Shown: piece after piece, positions 1 to 9,850 of the stretch
Layout: each line of letters opens with the position of its first letter
Position numbering within the stretch: the first letter of the stretch is position 1
DNA from: Sedimentisphaerales bacterium
GTDB lineage: Bacteria; Planctomycetota; Phycisphaerae; Sedimentisphaerales; SG8-4
Assembly (NCBI GenBank): GCA_016928975.1
Contig: JAFGJR010000030.1
Coordinates: 1 to 64,000, forward strand
Reading direction: 5' to 3'
DNA length: 64,000 nucleotides
Made by a program: the position numbers and the translations under genes
The notes under the pieces: generated by a model
The model's database searches: none
What the model saw: the letters and a program-made list of their open reading frames with translations, nothing else
What the model was told of the DNA's origin: nothing

Positions 1-99
1 ATAGTTCATAATACCCAAGTCAGCCCAGCGACTGAACCGCTTGGCCGACGGCTGTAGTTGTCCAATTCCCGCTGAACCAACACAGTCAAAGGAATCTGG

Positions 100-119
100 A
101 TTCCCGCCTGCGCGGGAAT
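100..119. repeat. dRS3-like 20-bp palindrome
   Basis: The sequence ATTCCCGCCTGCGCGGGAAT is a perfect 8-bp inverted repeat around a 4-base loop. It fits the ATTCCC-N8-GGGAAT form known from neisserial dRS3 repeats and seen widely in intergenic DNA of other bacteria. It lies in the gene-free first 188 bases, downstream of guaA. No other copy was noticed in this window. Confidence 0.6.
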
Positions 120-137
120 GACATGCGCGGAAGGGAA

Positions 138-154
138 GGTGTGCAGTGCACACC
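138..154. repeat. 17-bp perfect palindrome, copy 1 of the GGTGTGCA family
   Basis: GGTGTGCAGTGCACACC has two perfect 8-base arms around one central base. It lies about 35 bases after the guaA stop codon. The same element recurs at 9832-9850 and 32373-32391, each time close behind a stop codon. There is no T-run beside it, so it is not a classical intrinsic terminator. Confidence 0.7.
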
Positions 155-188
155 CTGCAGAATCCGCAATCGCAAATCCGAAATCGGG

Positions 189-1730
189 CTACTCCCATTC
201 GATGGTGGCGGGGGGCTTGCTGGAGATGTCGTAGACGACGCGGTTGACGCCTCGGACCTCGTTGATGATGCGGCTGGAGATCGTGCCGAGGACCTCGTAG
301 GGGATGCGCGAGAAGTCGGCGGTCATGAAGTCGGTGGTGTCCACGGAGCGGATGGCGATGACGTTCTCGTAGCTGCGCTCGTCGCCCATGACGCCGACGG
401 TGGAGACCGGGACCAGGACAGCAAGCGTCTGGGAGACCTTGCGGTACAGGCCGGCGGCTTTGATCTCGTCGATCAGGATCTCGTCGGCGGCGCGGAGGAT
501 TTCGAGCTTGGCGGGCGTGACCTCGCCGAGCACGCGGACGCCCAGGCCGGGGCCGGGGAAGGGGTGTCGCCAGACCATGTCCTCGGGCAGGCCGAGATAT
601 TCGCCGACGATGCGGACCTCGTCCTTGAACAGGTCGCGCAGGGGCTCGATCAGCTCGAAGCCGAGTTCGGCGGGCAGGCCGCCGACGTTGTGATGGAGCT
701 TGATGTTGGCGGCGGGGTTGCCGTCCTTGTGGCCCGACTCGATCACGTCGGGATAGAGCGTGCCTTGTGCGAGGAAGCGGACGTTGGGGATCTTGCCGGC
801 CTCGGACTTGAAGGCCTTGATGAACTCGGCGCCGATGATCTTTCGCTTCTGTTGCGGGTCGGTGGCGCCGGCGAGGCGTTCGAGGAACTGGCTCGACCAA
901 TCGACGACGTGCAGGTCCATGTGGAAGTGGTCGCGGAACGTCGAGACGATGGTCTCTCGCTCGTTGCGGCGGAGCAGGCCGTTATCGACGAGGATGCAGA
1001 CGAGCTGGTCGCCGACGGCCTGGTGGATCAGCGATGCGGTGACGGAGGAATCGACGCCGCCGCTGAGGCCGCAGATGACTTGGGCGTCGCCCACCTGCCG
1101 GCGGATGGTTTCGACGGACTCGCTGACGAAGTCGCTCATTTTCCAGTCGCCGGTGCAGCCACAGACGCCGTAGAGGAAGTTCTTGAGCATCTCGGCTCCC
1201 CGGGGCGTGTGGCTGACTTCCGGGTGGAACTGGACGCCGAAGAACTTATTGTCCGCGTGTCGGATGGCGGCGTAGGGGCAGGTCTTCGTCTCAGCGAGTT
1301 GGACGAAGCCCTGCGGGGGCTTGGTGACCTGGTCGCCGTGGCTGGCCCAGACCAGCGTTTCATCGGGCAGGTTGGCAAATAGATCACTCTTATCGAGAAT
1401 CGTCAGGCTGGCGCGGCCGTACTCGTGGTTCTTGGCGCGGACCACCTGGGCGCCGAGCATTTGGGAGCCAAGCTGCATGCCGTAGCAGATGCCGAGGACC
1501 GGGATGCCGAGGTCGAAGATCTTCTCGTCGCATCGCGGGGCGTTGGGGACGTAGACGCTGGCCGGTCCGCCGGAGAGGATGATGCCTTTGAGGGGCAGCC
1601 TGGCCAGCTCGGCGGCGGGGGTGCTCGCCGGGTAGATGCGGGAGTACACATTGTGCTCGCGGACCCGGCGGGCGATCAGTTGGATGTACTGGCTGCCGAA
1701 GTCCAGGATGGCGATCATTTCGCGAATCAT
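189..1730 (-). CDS. guaA: GMP synthase (glutamine-hydrolysing)
   Basis: Converts XMP to GMP with glutamine as nitrogen donor, the last step of guanine nucleotide synthesis in the cytosol. The 513 residues match the usual family length. The N-terminal class I amidotransferase domain shows the catalytic Cys82 in GICYGMQ and the His169/Glu171 pair in FHPE. The ATP-pyrophosphatase loop SGGVDSS is at about 223-229, and the C-terminal dimerisation domain ends in the canonical KPPATIEWE. It lies 51 bases downstream of guaB on the same strand, so the pair is probably one guaBA operon; the spacer holds a 9-base tandem repeat. The ATG at 1730 has GAGG four bases upstream; a second ATG at 1718 is possible. 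Confidence 0.97.
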   Translation of the reverse strand: MIREMIAILDFGSQYIQLIARRVREHNVYSRIYPASTPAAELARLPLKGIILSGGPASVYVPNAPRCDEKIFDLGIPVLGICYGMQLGSQMLGAQVVRAKNHEYGRASLTILDKSDLFANLPDETLVWASHGDQVTKPPQGFVQLAETKTCPYAAIRHADNKFFGVQFHPEVSHTPRGAEMLKNFLYGVCGCTGDWKMSDFVSESVETIRRQVGDAQVICGLSGGVDSSVTASLIHQAVGDQLVCILVDNGLLRRNERETIVSTFRDHFHMDLHVVDWSSQFLERLAGATDPQQKRKIIGAEFIKAFKSEAGKIPNVRFLAQGTLYPDVIESGHKDGNPAANIKLHHNVGGLPAELGFELIEPLRDLFKDEVRIVGEYLGLPEDMVWRHPFPGPGLGVRVLGEVTPAKLEILRAADEILIDEIKAAGLYRKVSQTLAVLVPVSTVGVMGDERSYENVIAIRSVDTTDFMTADFSRIPYEVLGTISSRIINEVRGVNRVVYDISSKPPATIEWE

Positions 1731-1742
1731 AAGACCTCATAA

Positions 1743-1780
1743 ATAGGACCTATGGGACCAACAGGACGGATAGGACCTAT
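1743..1780 (-). repeat. Four-unit 9-bp tandem repeat between guaB and guaA
   Basis: Read on the minus strand the spacer is four 9-base units, TAGGTCCTA, TCCGTCCTG, TTGGTCCCA and TAGGTCCTA, sharing the core GTCC. The outer units also form 11-base palindromes (ATAGGACCTAT at 1743-1753 and 1770-1780). The array begins one base after the guaB stop and fills most of the gap to guaA. It may be a short variable-number repeat or a processing hairpin; its function is unknown. Confidence 0.7.
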
Positions 1781-1781
1781 A

Positions 1782-3254
<1,473 letters not shown>

Positions 3255-3299
3255 TGACGGCTCCAACATCGCTGTCGCTTCGCCTACTGTAAGCGCGTA

Positions 3300-3328
3300 A
3301 CTATAGTCGTACGCGGAACGACGGTCAA
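3300..3328 (-). promoter_or_regulatory. Sigma-70-like promoter of guaB
   Basis: On the minus strand TTGACC and TATAGT are separated by 17 bases. The predicted transcript start, near 3293, is about 40 bases before the guaB ATG. Confidence 0.65.
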
Positions 3329-3655
3329 AAGATTTTGAGTGAAGTGGCTTTGTGCGCGACAATAAACCGGTTGGCCGGGTCGGTCGTGTGACGTGGCATC
3401 TGGGCGAACGGCCTGTCGTAGGTATCGAAACCGGATGTGATTCGTGGACGAGAGGTTGGAGATCGCCAATGACAGCGAACCTGCCAGAGCTGTAACTCCT
3501 TGTGGAGAAGGCAGTTGCAGTCGAGTGAAGCAGGGTCATCCCGAGCCCAAGATGCCAGCCCGCGTTGCGACAGCCTCGATATCCCGCCGAGCGCGTGCCT
3601 CTCGGGTCCACGTGTCCGTACGCTGGCTCTTGCGGAGTTTTCGGGGGCTGGCCCC
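3329..3655. other. Divergent intergenic region between guaB and the lipoprotein operon
   Basis: Both promoters of this gap lie at its edges, at 3300-3328 and 3656-3683. No coding pattern, RNA gene or repeat was recognised in between. Short open frames here lack convincing ribosome sites or family resemblance. Confidence 0.5.
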
Positions 3656-3683
3656 TTGCGAAAGACGGCGGAACGGGTAGAAT
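3656..3683 (+). promoter_or_regulatory. Candidate sigma-70 promoter of the envelope lipoprotein operon
   Basis: TTGCGA and TAGAAT are spaced by 16 bases. This would start a leader of about 140 nt before the ATG at 3831. Confidence 0.4.
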
Positions 3684-3830
3684 CCGGCTCGATCGTGGGA
3701 GGTTCTGGGGATCACATATCGATGGGACGCGGGGTTTCATAGAGTCGAGTTCCATCACTTTTTGCCGTAGAGGTAGTATCAGGATGATTCGGTTCCCGGC
3801 AGGGACCTGCACCAGGGACAAGGACAGGAC

Positions 3831-5318
3831 ATGGTGACTGGCATGATTGCAGATCGAGTTTGGGCGAGCGTCCGAGTAATCGGCCTGTTGATCCTAGCGC
3901 TGGCTATTCTCGGCGGATGCAACATCCCACGGAGCCACCTGATCAAGTTCAATGGATTCTATGAGAAGGGCGACCTCGTCGGCGCGCAGGGGTACGCCCA
4001 GAAGCTGGCCAAGGCCAGGTCCGATCCCAAGGGCGACGACCTGCTGTGGGCGCTGCAACTGGGTGCCGTGGAGCGGGCGAGAAAGGACTTCTCCCAGAGC
4101 AATCAATGGTTTGACCGCGCAGAGGAGATGATGAAGAGCTTCGACACCAGTTTCAAGGGACTGGACGTCGTCGGCACGACTGTCGCCAATGAGACGGTCC
4201 TGCCGTATCGCGGCGAGGCCTACGACGCGATCATGGTCAACACCTACAAGGCTCTCAATTTCATGGCGCTGGGCAATGACGAGCTTGCCCGGGTCGAGTT
4301 CAACCGGGCCCTCGACCGCCAGATGCGCGCCAGAGAGCGGTTCAACCAGGAAATCCAGAAGCTCAAGGACAAGATGACCGCCGACCAGGGCGGCAAGAAG
4401 GTCAACTACGAAGAGACGGTCGAGAACCCCGACCTCAAGACGCGAATCGCCGGCCAGTATCCCGGACTCTACGATTTCCAGGCGTACCCGGACTTTGTCA
4501 ATCCCTTCGCGACATACCTTGCCGGCGTGTTCTTCACCATGACCGGCGACCCGGGCAAGGCGGTGGACCTGCTCAAAGAGAGCGCCGGCATGCTCCCGGA
4601 CAACCGCACGATCGCCGAGGACTTCGAATCGGTGGAGCGATGGCTCGACCGGGGACAGGCTCCCGATCCGGCGGTGTGGGTGGTCTATGAGAGCGGCCTG
4701 GGGCCTGTAAAAGAGGAATTCCGGGTTGACCTGCCACTGATCCTCGTCACCCGGAGGGTTTACTATGCGGGCATTGCGCTTCCCAGGCTGGTTCCCCGGC
4801 CGCCTGCGGTCGAGTCCGTGGACGTCGTGTCGTCCGCATCGCGGGTTCGCACGGAGCTGGTGGCCGACATGGATCGTGTGGTCCAGACGGAGTTCTCCAA
4901 GGACTTTCCCGGCATCCTGATGCGCGCCATTATGGCAACCGCCGCCAAGGTCGGGGCGCAAAGCGTCCTTCTGAACCAGGACAATGCGGGAGCGCGGATG
5001 CTTGGGCTGGCAGTCTCCGCCTACAGTGCTGTTACCACCGTGGCGGATGTCCGCATCTGGACGAGCCTGCCCAAGCAGTTCCAGGTGGCTCGCGTGCCCA
5101 TGCCCGCCGACGGCCAGATCACCGTCCGCATCGGCGGCCGGGACATCAGGATTCCCGTGCCTGGTTGCCGGTATGCCCTCGTGTATGTCAAGACGATCTC
5201 CGGCGGCGGAGAGCCCATGTGCAACGTCATGACGCGAGGCCAATCCGAGGCCTCGCCGGCAACGGAGACCACCAGCCGCCCGGCTGATGAGAGTGAGCCG
5301 TCGCGCCGAGGCAGATGA
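3831..5318 (+). CDS. COG3014-like outer-membrane lipoprotein
   Basis: This 495-residue exported lipoprotein has an N-terminal hydrophobic segment ending in the lipobox LGGC at about residues 27-30, so it is probably lipid-anchored and periplasm-facing. The helical N-terminal half resembles tetratricopeptide-like repeats (residues about 40-250, with [14 protein letters not shown] and [17 protein letters not shown]). The C-terminal half is a distinct, mostly beta region. It resembles the COG3014 family, which sits next to YcfL and LpoB genes in other bacteria, and those are exactly its neighbours here. It is first of four co-directional genes. The ATG at 3831 follows AAGGA at 6-base spacing. 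Its role is unproven; a part in cell-envelope or peptidoglycan control is inferred from context. Confidence 0.75.
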   Translation: MVTGMIADRVWASVRVIGLLILALAILGGCNIPRSHLIKFNGFYEKGDLVGAQGYAQKLAKARSDPKGDDLLWALQLGAVERARKDFSQSNQWFDRAEEMMKSFDTSFKGLDVVGTTVANETVLPYRGEAYDAIMVNTYKALNFMALGNDELARVEFNRALDRQMRARERFNQEIQKLKDKMTADQGGKKVNYEETVENPDLKTRIAGQYPGLYDFQAYPDFVNPFATYLAGVFFTMTGDPGKAVDLLKESAGMLPDNRTIAEDFESVERWLDRGQAPDPAVWVVYESGLGPVKEEFRVDLPLILVTRRVYYAGIALPRLVPRPPAVESVDVVSSASRVRTELVADMDRVVQTEFSKDFPGILMRAIMATAAKVGAQSVLLNQDNAGARMLGLAVSAYSAVTTVADVRIWTSLPKQFQVARVPMPADGQITVRIGGRDIRIPVPGCRYALVYVKTISGGGEPMCNVMTRGQSEASPATETTSRPADESEPSRRGR

Positions 5319-5383
5319 ATGAGAACATTGGTGGAGTTCTGTAGAATACAAGTGAGGCCTGGTACTACTGAAAGGACAATGGT

Positions 5384-5827
5384 ATGAAACCGGCAATCAT
5401 CTCGATGATCGTGATCGCCCTGGCGGCGAGCGGATGTCATCCGGGATCGAGTGACCCTCGCGTCAACATGGCCAGTGGCGTGCGCAGCGACACTGCGGCG
5501 GACAACATCATCACGCGCCCGGTGGTGAAGTTCGTCAGCGTGCTCGTGGGCGAGGGGATCGAGGTCAACGATCTCACGGAGCGTCGCACGTCTGCGGACC
5601 TCCTTGAAGTGCAGCTCAGCGGGTACAATCACGCTCTGAGCCGCAGGAAATTCGATTACCGTGTGGAGTGGCTGGACGCCGACGGCATGGTGCTCAGCTC
5701 CACCATGACCAAGTGGACGACCGTATCCGCCATGCCCAAATCGGCGTTTTCGTTCCGGGTCATCGCGCCCAACGCCAGGGCGGAGAACTATCGCATCAAC
5801 ACGCGGCCCAATCGGACCGTCGAGTAA
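5384..5827 (+). CDS. YcfL-like lipoprotein (DUF1425)
   Basis: A 147-residue small lipoprotein with a short signal peptide and lipobox AASGC near residue 18. The body is a compact beta domain (about 45-140) with the YcfL pattern of comparing a wild-type chain to a modified one (YRVEWLDADGMVL, then SFRVIAPN). In Escherichia coli ycfL lies immediately before lpoB, and the same order is kept here. The exact function is not known. It begins 65 bases after the preceding lipoprotein and is surely co-transcribed with it. Confidence 0.75.
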   Translation: MKPAIISMIVIALAASGCHPGSSDPRVNMASGVRSDTAADNIITRPVVKFVSVLVGEGIEVNDLTERRTSADLLEVQLSGYNHALSRRKFDYRVEWLDADGMVLSSTMTKWTTVSAMPKSAFSFRVIAPNARAENYRINTRPNRTVE

Positions 5828-5875
5828 GTCGTGGAAAACAACAAGTGAATCGGTGAAGGAAAGGAGATCTCTCTT

Positions 5876-6502
5876 ATGAAGAGGATAGTCTGCATCATTG
5901 GCATGTGTGTCGTGGGTCTGTCGCTGGCCGGGTGTTCCAGCGGCGGCGGCACTCGTAACGTTGATATCACCAACGATCCGGGCCAGGCGGTCATGGAGCT
6001 CGATTACCGCGACTTCGATCAGGCGGCCACCGCTATGGTCCAATCCCTGCTTCAGTCAGGGGTGTTGAAGAAGAAGGACGGCGGCCGGTACGTGATGGCC
6101 ACGGGTCGCATCACGAACGACACCATGCAACGGATCGACACGGACCAATTGATGGCGAAAGTCGAGGAAGAGCTCATGAACAGCGGCATGGTGGTCATGA
6201 CCTCGGCCGTGGGTGGCAAAGGCGCCTCCGATGAGATGCTCTACCAGGTGCGCGACCTGAAGAAGAGCGACGTGGCAGACGAGTTCGATCCGAACTCCAT
6301 GGCCGCCAAACGTCAGCTCATCGCCCCCGAGTTGAGCATCGCCGGCAAGATCCTCCAGCGGAACATCCGCTACGACAGAGGAACGCAACAGGTGGAGTAC
6401 TACTTCCAGTTGCAGTTGACGGAGATCGCGTCGGGCCTACGGTACTGGCAGAAGGAGACGATCATTGGCAAGCGCGGCAGCAGAAGGACTGTGCCGTGGT
6501 AA
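5876..6502 (+). CDS. lpoB: LpoB-like penicillin-binding protein activator
   Basis: A 208-residue lipoprotein (lipobox SLAGC at about residues 16-20) of the LpoB/CsgG-fold family. In enterobacteria LpoB reaches from the outer membrane to activate the peptidoglycan synthase PBP1B. The family features are clear: DFDQAATAMVQSLLQSG, GRITNDTMQRIDTDQL, and the C-terminal TEIASGLRYWQKETIIGKRG. The stop overlaps the next gene's earliest ATG (TAATG), which suggests coupled translation. Whether it activates a PBP1B homologue in this organism cannot be seen here. The ATG at 5876 follows AAAGGAGA. Confidence 0.85.
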   Translation: MKRIVCIIGMCVVGLSLAGCSSGGGTRNVDITNDPGQAVMELDYRDFDQAATAMVQSLLQSGVLKKKDGGRYVMATGRITNDTMQRIDTDQLMAKVEEELMNSGMVVMTSAVGGKGASDEMLYQVRDLKKSDVADEFDPNSMAAKRQLIAPELSIAGKILQRNIRYDRGTQQVEYYFQLQLTEIASGLRYWQKETIIGKRGSRRTVPW

Positions 6503-6516
6503 TGAAAGGGCAGGAT

Positions 6517-7842
6517 ATGCGAAAGGCAGCGATCTGGCTTGTAGTGTCGCTGGGCGCAGCGCCGCTGATGGCTGGGACCGAAGCGGTGCAGTGCCAGGTC
6601 AAGGGGCAGGGTCCGAGCCGGGAAATCGCCATTCGGAACGGGCTGTGCGGGGCGGTCGGCAAAGTGCACGGCGTGGCGGTCTACACCGGCCTGGCCACCG
6701 TGGGTTTCCAGACCGGCAGTCTGGATGTGATCCGCGATCCGGCCACGGGAAGCCGCAACGTCACCGTGGATTCCGTGGCTGCCCGGGGCGTGGGTACCAT
6801 GACCCTCACAGAGGCCCAGGGAATGGTCAAGACTTACGAGGTGGTGAGCGAACGGGAGGTCAACCCACAGCTCTACGAGGTGACGCTCGATGTCTGGGTG
6901 TGGGATTATCACGGCCCGGAGGACACCACGAAGCTCCGCCTGGCGGTGATGCCCGTGCAGGTGACGGCGGCCATGTGCCGGTTCGGCAATACGACCGTGC
7001 CGGCCGCACGAGTGGGCGAGCAATTCACGCAATCCCTTGTAGGCGCATTGGCGCAGAACGAGAAGTTCACCGTTCTCGACCGCGACTCCACCGCCGCCAT
7101 TGAACGCGACAGGCGCATCCTCACCAGCGACAACAGCACGCCCGAAGAAAGGGCGAGGCAGCGTGAGACCCTGGGGGCGGACTACCTGTTGATCAGCACC
7201 GTCCCCCAGGCGGAATTGCTGGTCAAGGAGCGGACCAACCCGATTATCGGCCGACCCACGCGCGAGTTCGACGCCCGGGTCCAGGTGGAGTTCAGGATCC
7301 TGGTCGGTCCCACGCGACAGGTGAAGATGGCCGACGAGCTGCGGATCAGGCTGGAGGACAACCAGGTCCAGGCGTTAGCGGCCCGCTGGGAGTCCGAGGA
7401 GATCGACTACGCGGAGCTTCGGCAGAACCTGATTCGCCTGGCGGCGGCGAGAGTCGCCACCGCCGTGGCCGATTGCCTCAACCCGGTGAAAGTGGCAGCC
7501 ATCGACGACGACGGGCAGGTCATCCTCAGCCAGGGGGGCAACCGATTCCTTGCTGGCGATCTCTACGAGGTCTACAAACCCGGCAAGCCCATTCTGGACC
7601 CGGACACCAAGGCGGTGCTCGCCACCCAGGAGAAGCTCTCGGGCAGGATTCAGATCGCCAAAGTCTTGCCGAGAATCAGCTACGCGAAGGTCGTTCAGGG
7701 ATCGGTCGATGAATCGGCTGTAGGCGCCGTATGCCGGCGGGTGAAAGGGATGGAGGACCTGCCCTCCGAAACAGGCGGGACGCGCACGACCGGCACTCGC
7801 AGGACACCGTCCGGAGGTGTGAAGCTCCCGTCGGATGAGTAG
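6517..7842 (+). CDS. FlgT/CsgG-like exported protein
   Basis: 441 residues with a cleavable signal peptide (MRKAAIWLVVSLGAAPLMAG). Three regions follow the FlgT plan: an N-terminal mixed domain (about 25-135), a CsgG/TolB-like middle domain (about 140-310, with VGEQFTQSLVGALAQNEKFTVLDRD) and a C-terminal small barrel (about 330-415, with GQVILSQGGNRFLAGDLYEVYKPG). FlgT builds the H-ring of Vibrio flagella, but related proteins occur without flagella, and here it closes an operon of COG3014, YcfL and LpoB. The start at 6517 gives a clean signal peptide with AAAGGG upstream; GTG 6496 and ATG 6502 are in-frame alternatives. A role in an outer-membrane or peptidoglycan assembly is inferred. Confidence 0.7.
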   Translation: MRKAAIWLVVSLGAAPLMAGTEAVQCQVKGQGPSREIAIRNGLCGAVGKVHGVAVYTGLATVGFQTGSLDVIRDPATGSRNVTVDSVAARGVGTMTLTEAQGMVKTYEVVSEREVNPQLYEVTLDVWVWDYHGPEDTTKLRLAVMPVQVTAAMCRFGNTTVPAARVGEQFTQSLVGALAQNEKFTVLDRDSTAAIERDRRILTSDNSTPEERARQRETLGADYLLISTVPQAELLVKERTNPIIGRPTREFDARVQVEFRILVGPTRQVKMADELRIRLEDNQVQALAARWESEEIDYAELRQNLIRLAAARVATAVADCLNPVKVAAIDDDGQVILSQGGNRFLAGDLYEVYKPGKPILDPDTKAVLATQEKLSGRIQIAKVLPRISYAKVVQGSVDESAVGAVCRRVKGMEDLPSETGGTRTTGTRRTPSGGVKLPSDE

Positions 7843-7908
7843 ACGACCGGAGCCACAGGGCACGCGGGGCTGTTGGGTCCTGGCGTGCCCTGATCGCCGA
7901 CGGTGATC

Positions 7909-8253
7909 TCAGTGTTGCTCGCCGGGACGGAAGGGCAACGGCTCGGTGAACTGCATCGTGACTCGGCGAAGGGCGTTGTTGACGCCGTCTACACGGTAGA
8001 CCTGGCCCGAGCGAATGAAGTCCACCACGTCGAACGAGTCATCCGGGCCGTACTGGGGAATGCTGAAGCGCGCCGTGAGGTATTGGCCCGGACGGGGACA
8101 GTGCTCATCTGCGTGGCAGGTGAAGGCGGCCGCTCGGCTGGAGACATCCGCCATCTGCCCTTGCGCCAGGTCGCTCTGGAAGTCCTCGGCAAACCAGATC
8201 GGCCACTGGTATGCCAACCGCGCCTCCGTTCTTCGTTCACTCGTTGTGCTCAT
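7909..8253 (-). CDS. PilZ domain protein
   Basis: A 114-residue single-domain protein. The RxxxR motif of c-di-GMP-binding PilZ domains is visible near the start (RTEAR), followed about 30 residues later by DVSSRAA, which matches the (D/N)xSxxG motif except that the final Gly is Ala. Binding of c-di-GMP is plausible but may be weakened. The remaining beta-barrel strands are recognisable up to MQFTEPLPF. The start at 8253 has GAGGG at 8-base spacing; upstream in-frame ATGs at 8259 and 8283 are less likely. It stands alone between the convergent lipoprotein operon and murD. Confidence 0.75.
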   Translation of the reverse strand: MSTTSERRTEARLAYQWPIWFAEDFQSDLAQGQMADVSSRAAAFTCHADEHCPRPGQYLTARFSIPQYGPDDSFDVVDFIRSGQVYRVDGVNNALRRVTMQFTEPLPFRPGEQH

Positions 8254-8420
8254 AGCCATGTCCCTCGATGTTGATACGCACATCTGTCATATCGAGAGAC
8301 ACATCGGCCGCTCGTGGCTGCGACTTAAGCAGAGGCGATGGATTGCAGTGCGGACGGATAGGCGGGTGCGGGCGGCACTCCGAACGGTTTTGGGCCCATG
8401 CCTTTGGAGCAGTCGCGGTG

Positions 8421-9794
8421 CTACGCGGTCACGTGTCGGACGAGTTCGGCGAAGAGGCGGCCGCGCTGCTGGTAGTTCTCGAACATGTCGTAGCTGGCGC
8501 AGGCGGGGCTCAGAAGCACAACGTCCCCAGGCGCCGCGAGCCGGCTGGCGATGTCGACGGCCTCCGCCAGCGAGTTAGCGAAATGGACGTCGATCCGACG
8601 ACCATTTTCGGACGCAAGGTCAATGGCGCCGGCGATCTGTTTGGCGGTCTGCCCGCTGAGGATGACCGCTTTTGCGGCCGATGCAATCTTCCTGCCCAGC
8701 TCGTCGAACGGCGTGTGCTTGTCGTATCCGCCTGCGATGAGGATCCTCGGGCACTCAAAGGCGGCCAGGGCAACCATCGTGCCTTCCGGGGTTGTGGCTT
8801 TGGAGTCGTTGTACCAGCGGACGCCGTGGCTGTTGCCGACCAGTTCGAGCCGGTGCGGCAGGGCTTTGAATTGCGACAGGCAATCGCGAATAGATCGGTC
8901 GGTGGCGCCGAAGCATTTGGCAATGCTCATCGCGGCGGCGAGATTCGACAGATTGGCACGGCCGGGCAGGTTGTACACAGCCTCAAGCTCCGCCTTCACG
9001 TCATCTGCACTGAATTGCAGACAGCTTCGACCCGGCTGGCCTTCATACTTGCGGAACCAGGTGCGGGCGACCTCGTCCTCAGCGTTGAAGATGGAGATCG
9101 CGGGATCCGATGGATTGAGCGTCTGGAGCTGGAACAGGCCCTCCTTGGCGGCGCAATAAGCCTCGAACGTGCCGTAGCGGTCCAGATGGTTCGGCGTCAG
9201 ATTCGTCAGCAGAGCGACCTTCGGCGCTTTTCGGACCTCCCTCAACTGCTCGATCTGGAAGCTCGATATCTCCAGCACGACCACGTCGCGCGGGCTGATC
9301 TGGTCCAGGATCGTCAGGAGGGGCCGGTCGCCGATGTTACCGCTGAGCCAGACCTTCTCATAGCAGCCCGGCGATTCCCTGGCCCTGTCCAGCAGGTGAG
9401 CGGTCAGAGTGGTCGTCGTGCTCTTGCCGTTGGCGCCGGTGATTCCGATAATCGGGGCCGGACAGGACTGAAAGAACAGGCCGATCTGCGAAGTCACGGT
9501 CCTGCCGTTCCGGCGGGCGATCTCAAGAAACCCGTTGTTCGGCGGCACCGCCGGGTTGGCGACGACGATGTCGGCGGTGGCGAAGTCCTCCGCGTCATGC
9601 CCGCCGAGATGAAGCTCGATTCCCGCCAGGTCGGACACCTGCTCGATGGAATCGCGTAGCTTCTCCGGCGCTGCCACGTCGGTGACGATCACACGTGCTC
9701 CCGCGCCGGCCGCAAACCGTACGGCATCCACTCCACCCCCAAACCGCCCCAGCCCCATCACCAGAACCTTCTTGCCAACCAGTGTCATGTCCAT
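8421..9794 (-). CDS. murD: UDP-N-acetylmuramoylalanine--D-glutamate ligase
   Basis: Adds D-glutamate to UDP-MurNAc-L-alanine in cytosolic peptidoglycan precursor synthesis. At 457 residues it has normal family length. An N-terminal Rossmann-like UDP-binding domain (VMGLGRFGGGVDAVRF) is followed by the ATP-binding loop TGANGKSTTTT at about 119-129, the central Mur ligase domain with ATNLTPNHLDR-type motif (LLTNLTPNHLDRYGTF), and the C-terminal glutamate-binding domain (NDSKATTPEG, AGGYDKHTPF). Its presence indicates that this planctomycete makes peptidoglycan. No other mur gene lies near; the neighbours are menG and pyrF on the same strand. A 19-bp palindrome lies between it and the ubiE stop. 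Confidence 0.96.
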   Translation of the reverse strand: MDMTLVGKKVLVMGLGRFGGGVDAVRFAAGAGARVIVTDVAAPEKLRDSIEQVSDLAGIELHLGGHDAEDFATADIVVANPAVPPNNGFLEIARRNGRTVTSQIGLFFQSCPAPIIGITGANGKSTTTTLTAHLLDRARESPGCYEKVWLSGNIGDRPLLTILDQISPRDVVVLEISSFQIEQLREVRKAPKVALLTNLTPNHLDRYGTFEAYCAAKEGLFQLQTLNPSDPAISIFNAEDEVARTWFRKYEGQPGRSCLQFSADDVKAELEAVYNLPGRANLSNLAAAMSIAKCFGATDRSIRDCLSQFKALPHRLELVGNSHGVRWYNDSKATTPEGTMVALAAFECPRILIAGGYDKHTPFDELGRKIASAAKAVILSGQTAKQIAGAIDLASENGRRIDVHFANSLAEAVDIASRLAAPGDVVLLSPACASYDMFENYQQRGRLFAELVRHVTA

Positions 9795-9831
9795 ATCTCA
9801 CCGAACGCAATGTACCATCGCCGGATAATGA

Positions 9832-9850
9832 AGGTGTGCACTGCACACCT
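9832..9850. repeat. 19-bp perfect palindrome, copy 2 of the GGTGTGCA family
   Basis: AGGTGTGCACTGCACACCT has two 9-base arms around one base. It directly abuts the ubiE stop codon at 9851 and separates ubiE from murD. Confidence 0.75.

Noticed and set aside
165..190. A short AATCCGCAATCGCAAATCCG stretch as a copy of the A/T-rich repeat
   Set aside because: It shares only general style, not the arms or tip of the family.
3255..3821. N-terminal extension of guaB by almost 190 codons
   Set aside because: IMPDH starts at MSSEKI/MLEPS; the extension would cross the guaB promoter and has no family similarity.
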